Below, in pieces: positions 36,042 through 44,404 of a DNA stretch of 64,000 nucleotides. The notes beneath the pieces were generated by a model that was not told where the DNA came from, made no database searches, and was given only the letters and a program-made list of their open reading frames with translations. The stretch lies in contig JAMLHW010000002.1 in NCBI GenBank assembly GCA_023954475.1, forward strand, positions 62,001 to 126,000. Direction: 5' to 3'. The position numbers were made by a program, and so were the translations under genes. This DNA is from Anaerolineae bacterium. Lineage in GTDB: Bacteria > Chloroflexota > Anaerolineae > Promineifilales > Promineifilaceae. Positions within the stretch are counted from its first letter, which is position 1, and every line of letters begins with the position of its first letter.

Positions 36042-36069
36042 AAAGGTGTTGCATGTGCAGCACCTTTTT
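36042..36069 (+). terminator. Rho-independent terminator of acpP
   Basis: AAAGGTGTTGCA (36042-36053) pairs with TGCAGCACCTTT (36056-36067) with one G-T pair, followed by further T. It lies 59 bases after the acpP stop. Confidence 0.8.
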
Positions 36070-36088
36070 AGTTTCGGCCGAAAAACAC

Positions 36089-36721
36089 TCACGACCGTGC
36101 GTAACGGCGTAGCTGGTATAGTCCTGCAGCGGCCAACAGGGCAAAACCCAGCGTGTTCAGCCAGACGCCCAAGCCAATTCCCACCGGAGATCGCAGCAAA
36201 TTGGAGATTATCGGCCGAAGCTCCCAGTAAGCCCACAGCGGCAGAATCGTGCCCACCGCAGCGATCACGACGATGCTCCCCATGACGCCCCGTGGAACAC
36301 GCCCCAAAAACGGCGCAGCCAACACGGCAATGCCGACCAATCCAATCCATGACAACCGCAATAGCCACTCTGTTGTCGGTTCGTTCAGGATTGCTTCAAC
36401 TGCCGGAAAAGCCAGCAAACTGACGGCAACTGCCAACCCGCGCATCGTCCATGTGCGCCAATTGTTCGGCCATATTGCGGTGAAAAGCGCCATGATCAGG
36501 CCTAATGCGATTGGCGGTATGTAGAAGAAATTGCGACTGGCACTCACTTGCCCGCTGCGCACTTCCGGCAGAAATTTGACCCATTCGCCTAGTTCGACAC
36601 CGATAAAGCTCAGCCCGGCATTTTGATTGGGAAGCCAGATTGTGAGATAGCCGACCAGTACTACACTAACGCCCAGCGCCAGCACGATCGTTTCTGGTGC
36701 CCGATTGCGATGGTCGGTCAT
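36089..36721 (-). CDS. Integral membrane protein of unknown function
   Basis: A 210-residue protein with about six membrane helices (near 12-31, 68-86, 92-112, 121-138, 146-166, 180-203) and little outside the membrane. I do not recognise a family. Its ATG overlaps the stop of the thioesterase gene by four bases, and that gene overlaps the GT4 gene, so it is the last of a tightly packed run (GtrA, GT4, thioesterase, this) on the minus strand. Its role may therefore be in envelope or lipid work, but that rests on position alone. Confidence 0.6.
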   Translation of the reverse strand: MTDHRNRAPETIVLALGVSVVLVGYLTIWLPNQNAGLSFIGVELGEWVKFLPEVRSGQVSASRNFFYIPPIALGLIMALFTAIWPNNWRTWTMRGLAVAVSLLAFPAVEAILNEPTTEWLLRLSWIGLVGIAVLAAPFLGRVPRGVMGSIVVIAAVGTILPLWAYWELRPIISNLLRSPVGIGLGVWLNTLGFALLAAAGLYQLRRYARS

Positions 36722-37224
36722 GTCGACTCTGGTTTGCGCTGCGCTTTTTCCTGTTCACGCAGCATCAGTCGAAACGCCTGACGCTCAACAGCCTCATCGT
36801 AGAGTCGTTGCTCTTCCTCCGTCTCCGGCTGCAAATTGGGCACGGTAGAAGGTCGTCCAACGCGATCGAGGCCCACGTAGACAATATAGGCCGTGTTGGT
36901 GTGGGCGATGTCGCCGGTCATGACATTTTCGGCCGTTACCGTGACGCGCGTTTCCATCGAAGTTCGGCCGACCCAGGTCACAACCGCATTCACTGTAACG
37001 AGATCACCGATGTGTACCGGTGCGCGGAAGGTCATCTGATCAACGGTGACCGTAACCGTGGGGCGGCGGGCGTGTTTGGTTGCCGCCATCGCGCCGGCTT
37101 CGTCGCACAGTTTCATCAGGAAACCGCCGTGTACGTACCCGCGTACATTACCGTCAGCCGGACCCATTAACTGCGTCAATGTGATACGGGATTCGCCGGG
37201 CGTTTTAGTGATGCGCTCATCCAT
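36718..37224 (-). CDS. Acyl-CoA thioesterase, hotdog fold (YciA/BFIT type)
   Basis: A 168-residue hotdog-fold enzyme. LMGPADGNVRGYVHGGFLMKLCDEAGAM, read in two pieces, contains the active-site Asn/Asp-rich turn and the HGG that starts the central helix; VTVTVDQMTFRAPVHIGDLV is the typical beta stretch. It would cleave acyl-CoA. AGGGAG upstream of the ATG at 37224 decides the start over an upstream frame opening at 37323. It overlaps both neighbours by a few bases. Confidence 0.87.
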   Translation of the reverse strand: MDERITKTPGESRITLTQLMGPADGNVRGYVHGGFLMKLCDEAGAMAATKHARRPTVTVTVDQMTFRAPVHIGDLVTVNAVVTWVGRTSMETRVTVTAENVMTGDIAHTNTAYIVYVGLDRVGRPSTVPNLQPETEEEQRLYDEAVERQAFRLMLREQEKAQRKPEST

Positions 37225-38401
37225 GTTGCAATTCTCCCTGGAGTAGTTTGTCGTAAATCTTGAGCAAGTGATAAGCTGATTTGCGCCACGAAAAACGGCG
37301 TGCCTGCATGGCTCCGGCTCCAATAAGGGCGACGCGACGCGGTGTGTTCAGCAGCAGGCGATGGATGGTTGCACGCCATGCTTCCGGGTCGTGTGGTGAG
37401 AGCAAAATGCCGGCATCGCCGACAACCTCGGGCAGGCAGGATGCATTGGAAGAAATGACCGGTACGCCACAAGCCATAGCTTCGAGCAGCGGCAGGCCGA
37501 ATCCTTCGTAAAGACTGGGAAACAGAAATAGTGTTGCATCGCTGTACAGAGCCGGCAGATCAGTTTCATCGACAAAACCGATAAACTGAACGCGGTTTTC
37601 CAATCCCTGTTGCGTTACTTCGGCGAAAATGTCGTCGAATAACCAGCCTTTGCCACCCGCAAAGATGAGGTTGTGGGGCCAGTCACGGGCAATGCCGGCA
37701 AATGCGCGAATGAGCATCTGGTAATTTTTTCGCGGCTGGACGGTGCCGACGCAGAGTAAATACGGCTTGTCGCCGATTGCGTAGCGCTGCCGCATTGCTT
37801 GTAGCTGGTTTGGTGCCGTAATCGGCCGAAACCGTTCATCCACGCCGCTGTACAAGACCGTCACCTTTGCCGGATCGACATCCCACAGGGTCGTCAGGTC
37901 AGCTTTGGTTGCTTCTGAATCGGCCAGTACGTGTGTTGCCCGGTTAACTGACCACGGCACAACGCGGTTGAGATAATCGACGAGCCGCTTGTCAAATGTA
38001 TTCGCATAGTGAACGAATGATAAATCGTGCACAGTCAGCAGCGTGGGAATTTTGCCGCGTACCGGCGGCAGCACAAAATCAGGTGAATGAAAAAGATCCA
38101 ATCCGCCTGTTACCCACTGTACGGCCAGGGGTAAACGTGCCCGGTACCATAATCGGTAAAGCCAGCGTTCGCCGATTGGAGCAGGCCGAAAGAGTGTATT
38201 GTCTGTGTCGGGCAGGGAAGTGGTAATTGGCGTATCGGCCGATACCTTAGCTGCAAACAAGCGATATTGGTTGTGTTGATCAATGGCGGTGAGGGCGTGG
38301 ATCAATTCGCGTGTGTAACGGCCGATTCCTGCACCCTGTAAAATGGCCGCTGTTACATCGATGCCGATGCGCGCCGGTTGATTGCCTCGTGCCACGCTCA
38401 A
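37217..38401 (-). CDS. Glycosyltransferase family 4
   Basis: A 394-residue GT-B enzyme. GIGRYTRELIHAL near 27-39 is the N-terminal glycine loop; the donor half starts at LCVGTVQPRKNY, and the conserved E-x7-E motif is in FPSLYEGFGLPLLEAMACG. Close in look to mannosyltransferases of the WbaZ/MtfB kind that build lipid-linked glycans. Cytoplasmic, using a nucleotide sugar. It overlaps the GtrA gene upstream by four bases, so both act in one pathway. Confidence 0.9.
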   Translation of the reverse strand: MSVARGNQPARIGIDVTAAILQGAGIGRYTRELIHALTAIDQHNQYRLFAAKVSADTPITTSLPDTDNTLFRPAPIGERWLYRLWYRARLPLAVQWVTGGLDLFHSPDFVLPPVRGKIPTLLTVHDLSFVHYANTFDKRLVDYLNRVVPWSVNRATHVLADSEATKADLTTLWDVDPAKVTVLYSGVDERFRPITAPNQLQAMRQRYAIGDKPYLLCVGTVQPRKNYQMLIRAFAGIARDWPHNLIFAGGKGWLFDDIFAEVTQQGLENRVQFIGFVDETDLPALYSDATLFLFPSLYEGFGLPLLEAMACGVPVISSNASCLPEVVGDAGILLSPHDPEAWRATIHRLLLNTPRRVALIGAGAMQARRFSWRKSAYHLLKIYDKLLQGELQHG

Positions 38402-38946
38402 TCCACGTCGCTATAAGTCCAGTATCGGTTGATGAAAAAGTTCCAGAACAACGCAATGCCAACAGCCAGAGCGAGCGCTAGATTTTTCCCCAGGCGCACG
38501 GCGACAGGTTCCGAAAGGGACGGAAACAACGTCGCTGCTGTGCGCGAAAAAAAGTTTACTGTAAGTGCCAGGATGGGTAAGCGAATGAAGATAGCACTGA
38601 TGTTGACCAGAAAGAATTGCGCAAATTGGCGCGGTAAGCTCTTTGAGCGCGAATCGGGGTATGTCCAATAACGATTCCAGATAAAATTGCTGATGACAGC
38701 CAGTACGAATGAGATTGTGCCTGCGATGATGGCGACGACTTGTTCCGGTGTTAATGTTGCCACAGGCTCAAACCAGGCGATCACATTTGCAGGCACATCG
38801 CTACGGCTAAGTGGTCCGATGAGCAGATTGTAAGTGCCAAAATCGACGACAGCGCCAATCACGCCGACGACGAGAAATTTTAGAAATCGCGTTAACTCTT
38901 TGGGGTTGACGCCAACCCGTGTTGCCACTGTTGTAATCATTGCCAT
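38398..38946 (-). CDS. GtrA-like membrane protein
   Basis: A 182-residue protein with four membrane helices in the GtrA pattern (FLKFLVVGVIGAVVDFGTYNLL; ISFVLAVISNFIWNRYWTY; and a final IALFWNFFINRYWTYSDVD). Two copies of NRYWTY close the second and fourth helices. GtrA proteins move or position polyprenyl-phosphate-linked sugars. It is followed by, and overlaps, the GT4 gene. Confidence 0.9.
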   Translation of the reverse strand: MAMITTVATRVGVNPKELTRFLKFLVVGVIGAVVDFGTYNLLIGPLSRSDVPANVIAWFEPVATLTPEQVVAIIAGTISFVLAVISNFIWNRYWTYPDSRSKSLPRQFAQFFLVNISAIFIRLPILALTVNFFSRTAATLFPSLSEPVAVRLGKNLALALAVGIALFWNFFINRYWTYSDVD

Positions 38947-38973
38947 TGTCTGCTCTTCACCATTGTCACCAGT

Positions 38974-39423
38974 TTATCGTCTGCGTGCTTGTGTGACAAA
39001 ATCATACTCGTACGTTGTGATCTCGAAACGGTGACCATATGGGTCGCAAAAGTAGATCGAATATGCTTGCTCGTGGTCGGCTATGTCATCGGCCGATACC
39101 TGTTTACCGTGTTCGCCGGTCAATTGAAGGGCAGATAATCGGCCGATAAACTGCATGAACGTCGGCCCATCGACACGAAATGCCACGCGGTGAAAACCCG
39201 CCGTCGGCTGCATACCGCGTGGTTCACCAACGAACAAAGCCAACATTGTAGACCCTTCGTCGCTTGAGATCATCAACGGGCCGCCATCGCTTGCCCAATG
39301 CTCATGCTGCGGCAAGATTTCCAGACCCAGAACATGCCTGTACCAGTGTGCCGCTTCATGTTGATCCGGGACAAATAGCTCTACGTGGTCAATTTGCTGC
39401 ACGCGAAAAGTAGGGTCGCTCAT
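38974..39423 (-). CDS. VOC-family (glyoxalase/dioxygenase fold) protein
   Basis: A 149-residue protein with two beta-alpha-beta-beta-beta units. The metal-ligand places are His in QIDHVELFV, His in GFHRVAFRVD and Glu in GHRFEITTYEYD. Substrate unknown. AGAGGAC serves the ATG. It is one base from the stop of the O-antigen ligase gene, so it is in that transcript, though a role in glycan work is not evident. Confidence 0.85.
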   Translation of the reverse strand: MSDPTFRVQQIDHVELFVPDQHEAAHWYRHVLGLEILPQHEHWASDGGPLMISSDEGSTMLALFVGEPRGMQPTAGFHRVAFRVDGPTFMQFIGRLSALQLTGEHGKQVSADDIADHEQAYSIYFCDPYGHRFEITTYEYDFVTQARRR

Positions 39424-39424
39424 G

Positions 39425-40975
39425 CTAAGTCCTCTTGCTAGGTTCAGCCTGCATCAAGCGTTGCAGTACAATTACGATACCCAGCATTGTTCCCAACTGT
39501 AGATACAGGTTGTTGACATATAAGTTGTCCAGAAAGTGGTGCACAGCCATGCCCACCCAGGCACCCAGTAAACCTAGCGCAATGCCGCGTGCCTCCCACG
39601 AGCGCAATGCCAGCAGACGCACTGTTTGCCATACAATGACGAGCCATAGTCCGATGTAGGCAAGCAATCCGACAATACCGGTTTCGGCCAGCAGGTTGAG
39701 ATAGTAGTTGTGCGCATGGCCGAGCGCCAGCGGCCAGTTGACCAAGGCAAATTGTGAGTAGACGGCTTCGTAATTGCCGAAACCGACGCCGAGCCATAGT
39801 TCCTCGCGGGCCATACCCAATGCCGTTTGCCAATGTGCCAGCCGCTCGATGACGGCGAAATTGGCGTCATTGATATCGACGCCGCGCACGTCGGCCAGTT
39901 GCAAGTCGCCGAGAAAGCCGGTCAGCCGCGCCCAGATCGAAGCGGGAATAATGTCTAGCTGCCATGCTGCCACGAAAGCGAAGCCGCCGGCCAGGACGAG
40001 GAGAACACCGTAACGTCGTTTGCGTGGCAGGAAGAATGCCAGTACAACCATGCCGGCAGCGAAATTGATCCAGGCACCGCGACTCCACGAACTGAGCAAG
40101 GCACCCAACAATAAACATACAGCCACGACGAGAAAGCTGAGCCAAAGCCATGTGACGGCGTCTATACGGCGCAGATCTTGCTTGTGTTGCCATTGGTGCC
40201 ATAGCGCAATCAACAAGCCCAGCGCCGCGCCGCTGGCCACCGTCAGCATCATGCTGATGTAGCCGCCGTACGGATTGGGTTGCTGAAATGTGCCGGACGC
40301 CCGGTACAACCCCTCACTGATCAGGAAGTGTTCTGGGCCGTCGCCGCGCAAGGCGTATTGCCAGATGCCGAGCAGCGCCTGAAGCACGGCGCCGAGCAGT
40401 AAGATGAGCACGAGAAATCTCAGAAACCGGGTTCTTGTCAAAAACTCGGTTTTTTCAAGTCGCGTTTCGGCCGAATCTCCCTTCTTCTCTACCAAACGTT
40501 CACCGGAAGCGATGACCAACCACATGATCAGCGTGATTTCCACCCATTTGCCGATCTCCTTCAACCCGTCCCAGGTGGACGTCGTTTGCCACAATGTCAA
40601 CGCCATGACGGTGATGAAGAGCAGCAAAGGTAAATTGAACGTTGTTCGTGGTATATGCAGTTCGCGGTCGGCCAGCATTTGGATCAGCCAGGCAGCCAGT
40701 GCAAGGAAAAAGACGATTTGGCCGGAGGAAAATCGGCCGAAAACACCGCCGACAAAAACCGCCTCCCATGCGCCAAACGGGCCGACAAACAAGGCGATTG
40801 CTAGGCCGATTATCGGCCGAATAGTTATCGCCAATACCGCTGCAACACCGCCCACCAAAACCCCAGCGACAGCCGCCGGCAGCAACGCAACGGCCAGCCC
40901 ACAAACCAGGACAACAGCGCCCCATGCCCAGACACGCCAAACGTCACTCTGTACAGAAAGCGTCATACGCTGCAT
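39425..40975 (-). CDS. O-antigen ligase family (Wzy/WaaL-like) membrane protein
   Basis: A 516-residue protein with about twelve membrane helices. The ligase/polymerase signature is HAHNYYLNLLAETGIVGLLAY near 415-435 with the preceding outer loop (about 320-410). It is the second such enzyme in the region after the fusion at 32.4-35.6 kb, so one may polymerise and the other attach chains. Near codons 170-190 a hairpin-forming repeat (40421-40458) sits inside the coding sequence and gives the odd peptide TEFLTRTRFLRFL. Confidence 0.8.
   Translation of the reverse strand: MQRMTLSVQSDVWRVWAWGAVVLVCGLAVALLPAAVAGVLVGGVAAVLAITIRPIIGLAIALFVGPFGAWEAVFVGGVFGRFSSGQIVFFLALAAWLIQMLADRELHIPRTTFNLPLLLFITVMALTLWQTTSTWDGLKEIGKWVEITLIMWLVIASGERLVEKKGDSAETRLEKTEFLTRTRFLRFLVLILLLGAVLQALLGIWQYALRGDGPEHFLISEGLYRASGTFQQPNPYGGYISMMLTVASGAALGLLIALWHQWQHKQDLRRIDAVTWLWLSFLVVAVCLLLGALLSSWSRGAWINFAAGMVVLAFFLPRKRRYGVLLVLAGGFAFVAAWQLDIIPASIWARLTGFLGDLQLADVRGVDINDANFAVIERLAHWQTALGMAREELWLGVGFGNYEAVYSQFALVNWPLALGHAHNYYLNLLAETGIVGLLAYIGLWLVIVWQTVRLLALRSWEARGIALGLLGAWVGMAVHHFLDNLYVNNLYLQLGTMLGIVIVLQRLMQAEPSKRT
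40421..40458. repeat. Hairpin-forming AGAAACCGGGTT element inside a gene
   Basis: AGAAACCGGGTT at about 40421-40433 pairs with AACTCGGTTTTTT at about 40444-40456 with one mismatch. The same core forms the hairpin after dnaE (62848-62877). Here it lies within the O-antigen ligase frame and is translated. Confidence 0.5.
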
Positions 40976-40990
40976 CGACCCTTAGGTTGG

Positions 40991-41932
40991 CTACACTTTA
41001 TCACGAAAATAGGCGATTGTCTGTGCCAGACCATCTGACAAAGTCACCTGTGGTTCCCAGCCGAGAATTTGTCGCGCTTTTGTAATGTCCGGTTGACGCA
41101 CCTTGGGATCATCCGTAATGCGCTCATCATCCGGCTGCACAAACACGATCTCTGATTGACTGTTTGTTAACTCGACTACCGCTTCAGCAAACTCCAGAAT
41201 AGTCATTTCCGCCGGATTGCCAATATTCACCGGCAGCACTTCATCTGAATGCAACAGGCGATGGATGCCTTCAACAAGGTCACTGACATACTGGAATGAT
41301 CGGGTTTGCTTACCGTCCATGTACACCGTCAAAGGCTGACCGGTCAATGCCTGATAAATGAAGTTAGGTACGACACGCCCATCGTGCAGGCGCATCCGTG
41401 GTCCATAGGTGTTGAAAATACGTACGATACGCGTATCGACCCCATGATAGCGATGGTAAGCCAGCGTCATCGCTTCCGCAAATCGCTTGGCTTCATCGTA
41501 AACGCCACGCGGTCCAATTGGATTGACATGTCCCCAATACGTTTCCGGTTGCGGATTAATCTGTGGATCACCATACACCTCTGATGTGGAGGCAAGTAAG
41601 TAACGCGCTCCTTTTGCCTTGGCGAGACCCAGCGTGTTCATCGTACCGATTGAGCCTACTTTTAATGTCGGGATGGGGTGTTCCAGATAGTCATTAGGGC
41701 TTGCCGGCGACGCAAAATGGAGCACAGCATCGAGCGGCCCATCCACGTAGATGTAGTGATAGACATTGTGTTTGACAAAACTGAAGCGTTTGTGCCCGAA
41801 TAGATGGGCAATATTGTTCATACTGCCCGTAATGAGGTTGTCCATGCCAATGACCTCATGGCCTTCAGCCAAGAAGCGATCACTGAGATGTGACCCGACA
41901 AAACCGGCAGCGCCGGTAATCAAAATACGCAT
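40991..41932 (-). CDS. UDP-glucuronate decarboxylase (UDP-xylose synthase) type SDR
   Basis: A 313-residue extended short-chain dehydrogenase. NAD site [10 protein letters not shown] at 7-16; active-site Ser/Thr in [12 protein letters not shown] and the Tyr-Lys pair in [16 protein letters not shown] and [13 protein letters not shown] follow as in UXS enzymes. It converts UDP-glucuronate to UDP-xylose for surface glycans, matching the transferases and ligases beside it. GGAGAAGAT fits the ATG at 41932 rather than the frame opening at 42022. A dTDP-glucose dehydratase or other epimerase is less likely. Confidence 0.88.
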   Translation of the reverse strand: MRILITGAAGFVGSHLSDRFLAEGHEVIGMDNLITGSMNNIAHLFGHKRFSFVKHNVYHYIYVDGPLDAVLHFASPASPNDYLEHPIPTLKVGSIGTMNTLGLAKAKGARYLLASTSEVYGDPQINPQPETYWGHVNPIGPRGVYDEAKRFAEAMTLAYHRYHGVDTRIVRIFNTYGPRMRLHDGRVVPNFIYQALTGQPLTVYMDGKQTRSFQYVSDLVEGIHRLLHSDEVLPVNIGNPAEMTILEFAEAVVELTNSQSEIVFVQPDDERITDDPKVRQPDITKARQILGWEPQVTLSDGLAQTIAYFRDKV

Positions 41933-42161
41933 AATATCTTCTCCGCAGGATATGAAGCTCTTATAGATGGCGGGTGAATAGCTGTTTAGTTTACAATGAA
42001 AATGTAGTGTTCTGAAATTCACCAGTTAAGCAGCGTAATTGTAACCGTTATCTACGAGGCTTCAATGCCAATGCTGCCTTGACTCGCAATTCGATAATCT
42101 CCATAGTATACTCGCAGGGTTGGCGACGTGAAGGCGCCGAAAACGATTTTCTGGAGAGTGC

Positions 42162-43217
42162 ATGACACGTTCTCAATCTCACGATTCACCCCAAATCCAC
42201 GAACGTCGCAAAGCTGATCATATTCGCATCAATCTGGAAGAAGATGTTGCGTTCAAGCTGCTCACAAACGGGCTTGAACAATACTTTTTTATGCATACGG
42301 CTGTACCTGAGATTGATTTGGACGCAATTGACACTTCGGCCGAATGGTTTGGCAAACGACTGGCAACTCCGCTTTTGATCTCCTCAATGACAGGTGGCAC
42401 AGAACGGGCACGCACGATCAATCGCATTCTTGCCGCAGGCGCACAAGAAGTTGGTATGGCAATGGGTCTTGGCTCTATGCGGGCGGCTATTGAAGATGCG
42501 TCTCTGGAAGCCACTTATCAGGTGCGCGATGTAGCGCCTGATATTGTGTTGTTTGCCAATCTGGGTGTGGTGCAGTTGAATTACGGATATGGTCTTGGTG
42601 AATGTCAACGTGCTGTGGACATGATTGAGGCCGATGCCTTGATCTTGCATTTTAACGCGTTGCAGGAAGCGGTGCAGCCGGAAGGGGATGGCAATTTTGC
42701 CAATTTGCTGACGAAAATCGAAGCGATTTGCCGTGCTTTGCCTGTCCCGGTGATTGCCAAAGAGGTCGGTTGGGGATTTTCGGCCGAAGATGCGCGTCGG
42801 CTTGCGGCAGCAGGTGTAGCCGCAATTGATGTGGCTGGGGCGGGTGGCACTTCCTGGAGCCAGGTAGAAATGTACCGCGCTCCGACACCACGCCTGGCAC
42901 GTGTCGCGGGTGCATTTGTCGATTGGGGCATTCCCACTGCTGCATCTATTCGCTATTGCCGTGACGCAGCCCCTGACTTGCCCATTATTGCCAGCGGCGG
43001 ACTAAAAACCGGTATTGAAATCGCGAAATGTATTGCACTGGGCGCGCAGTTGGGTGGGCTGGCCGGCGAATTTTTGCGTGCAGCTGACAGCGACGGCGTG
43101 GCTGGGGTTGTAGAATTGGCCGGTATGATTACTGATGAATTGCGTGTAGCGATGTTTTGTGTCGGTGCAGCAGACCTGGATGCGCTGTCGGTAACACCAC
43201 TCTACACGCAGTTCTGA
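42162..43217 (+). CDS. fni: Isopentenyl-diphosphate delta-isomerase, type 2
   Basis: A 351-residue FMN enzyme that interconverts IPP and DMAPP. Signatures: RKADHIRI near the N terminus, [21 protein letters not shown], and [17 protein letters not shown] with the catalytic Gln and metal Glu; [14 protein letters not shown] and [10 protein letters not shown]-like turns bind the flavin phosphate. GGAGAG precedes the ATG. With the polyprenyl synthase 52 bases downstream it forms an isoprenoid operon. Confidence 0.95.
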   Translation: MTRSQSHDSPQIHERRKADHIRINLEEDVAFKLLTNGLEQYFFMHTAVPEIDLDAIDTSAEWFGKRLATPLLISSMTGGTERARTINRILAAGAQEVGMAMGLGSMRAAIEDASLEATYQVRDVAPDIVLFANLGVVQLNYGYGLGECQRAVDMIEADALILHFNALQEAVQPEGDGNFANLLTKIEAICRALPVPVIAKEVGWGFSAEDARRLAAAGVAAIDVAGAGGTSWSQVEMYRAPTPRLARVAGAFVDWGIPTAASIRYCRDAAPDLPIIASGGLKTGIEIAKCIALGAQLGGLAGEFLRAADSDGVAGVVELAGMITDELRVAMFCVGAADLDALSVTPLYTQF

Positions 43218-43269
43218 CTTTGAACGCAGACGTAACTCCAGTCAATGAAGTCGATAGGACATATTTGTC

Positions 43270-44298
43270 ATGAATGATTTGCTCAAGCAGCGTGCGCAGT
43301 TGATGATTGCAGCTGTAGAAGATGAAATGCGTTCCGTACTCGAGCTGAACAATTCGGCCGAAACAACGTCACTTAACGGAATGATCCACTATCACATGGG
43401 GTGGGTTGACGCTGAATTCAAACCGGCACTAAGTGAAACCGGTAAGCGGATACGCCCATTGGTTTGTTTATTGGCTTGCGAAGCCGCAGGCGGTAATTGG
43501 CGCCAGGCTGTGCCGGTTGCTGCCGCCATCGAAATACTCCACAATTTCTCACTTGTCCACGATGATATTGAAGACCGTAGCCCGACGCGTCGCGGCCGCA
43601 AGACAGTGTGGGCTATTTGGGGTATGCCTCAAGCGATCAACACCGGTGATGCCATGTATGCCTATTCACACCTAGCGATTGGGCGGTTGCTCGATTTGGG
43701 AATTGCACCTGCTACTGTCGTCACTGCGATGCGCCGTTTTGACGAAACTTGCATTGCATTGACGCAAGGCCAGTACGCTGATATGGTATTCGAGACTCGC
43801 GACTTGGTGTCGGTTGACGAATATATTGCCATGATTCGTGGAAAAACGGCCGTGTTGCTGTCGTTGTCCACTGAGTTAGGCGCACTTATTGCGGGTTCTG
43901 CTGCGGATAAGATTGCACATTATACTGCGCTTGGTCTGCAATTGGGTTTAGCGTTTCAGGTGATGGATGATATTCTCGGCATTTGGGGTGATGAAGCGAA
44001 GATTGGTAAATCGGCCGAATCCGACATCCTCACGAAGAAGAAGACATTGCCCATTCTATACGGTCTTAACCAAAGTGGCGCTTTGCGCGAACTGTATACA
44101 AAATCGGCCGAAACACCTGGTTTTGTCGAGCAAACCGTTCAACTGCTAGAAGATACTGACGCCTTAGCCTATGCTCAAGAACGTGCAGCGGCATATTCTG
44201 AATCAGCTTTGGCTCACCTTGAGGCGGCACAGCCAATTGGAGACGCTGGTATTGCATTGCGCAGCCTTGTCGACATGCTGCTAAATCGTCAGTCGTGA
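43270..44298 (+). CDS. Polyprenyl diphosphate synthase (GGPP/FPP type)
   Basis: A 342-residue trans-prenyltransferase. The first Asp-rich motif is HDDIEDRSPTRRG (DDxxD), the second DDILGIWGD. This second motif, with G-x-W-G-D, is usual in actinobacterial and chloroflexal short- to mid-chain enzymes. Chain length cannot be fixed by eye. It would use the DMAPP made by the Fni enzyme encoded just upstream and could feed the UbiA-type enzyme at 56.8 kb. Three iterated palindromes lie in the gene, all read as Ser-Ala-Glu. Confidence 0.9.
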   Translation: MNDLLKQRAQLMIAAVEDEMRSVLELNNSAETTSLNGMIHYHMGWVDAEFKPALSETGKRIRPLVCLLACEAAGGNWRQAVPVAAAIEILHNFSLVHDDIEDRSPTRRGRKTVWAIWGMPQAINTGDAMYAYSHLAIGRLLDLGIAPATVVTAMRRFDETCIALTQGQYADMVFETRDLVSVDEYIAMIRGKTAVLLSLSTELGALIAGSAADKIAHYTALGLQLGLAFQVMDDILGIWGDEAKIGKSAESDILTKKKTLPILYGLNQSGALRELYTKSAETPGFVEQTVQLLEDTDALAYAQERAAAYSESALAHLEAAQPIGDAGIALRSLVDMLLNRQS

Positions 44299-44347
44299 GT
44301 TGAGCTGCTCACTGTCATTGTAATAGAAGTGGCACGAGCACGATAGC

Positions 44348-44376
44348 AAAAGCGGCAGCCAAGTGGCTGCCGCTTT
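44348..44376. terminator. Bidirectional terminator between polyprenyl synthase gene and rpoC
   Basis: AAAGCGGCAGCCA (44349-44361) and TGGCTGCCGCTTT (44364-44376) form a 12-13 bp stem between two convergent genes, with short A/T tracts on both sides. Confidence 0.82.
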
Positions 44377-44404
44377 CAATTTGTTGAACCCGGAAATCTA
44401 CCGT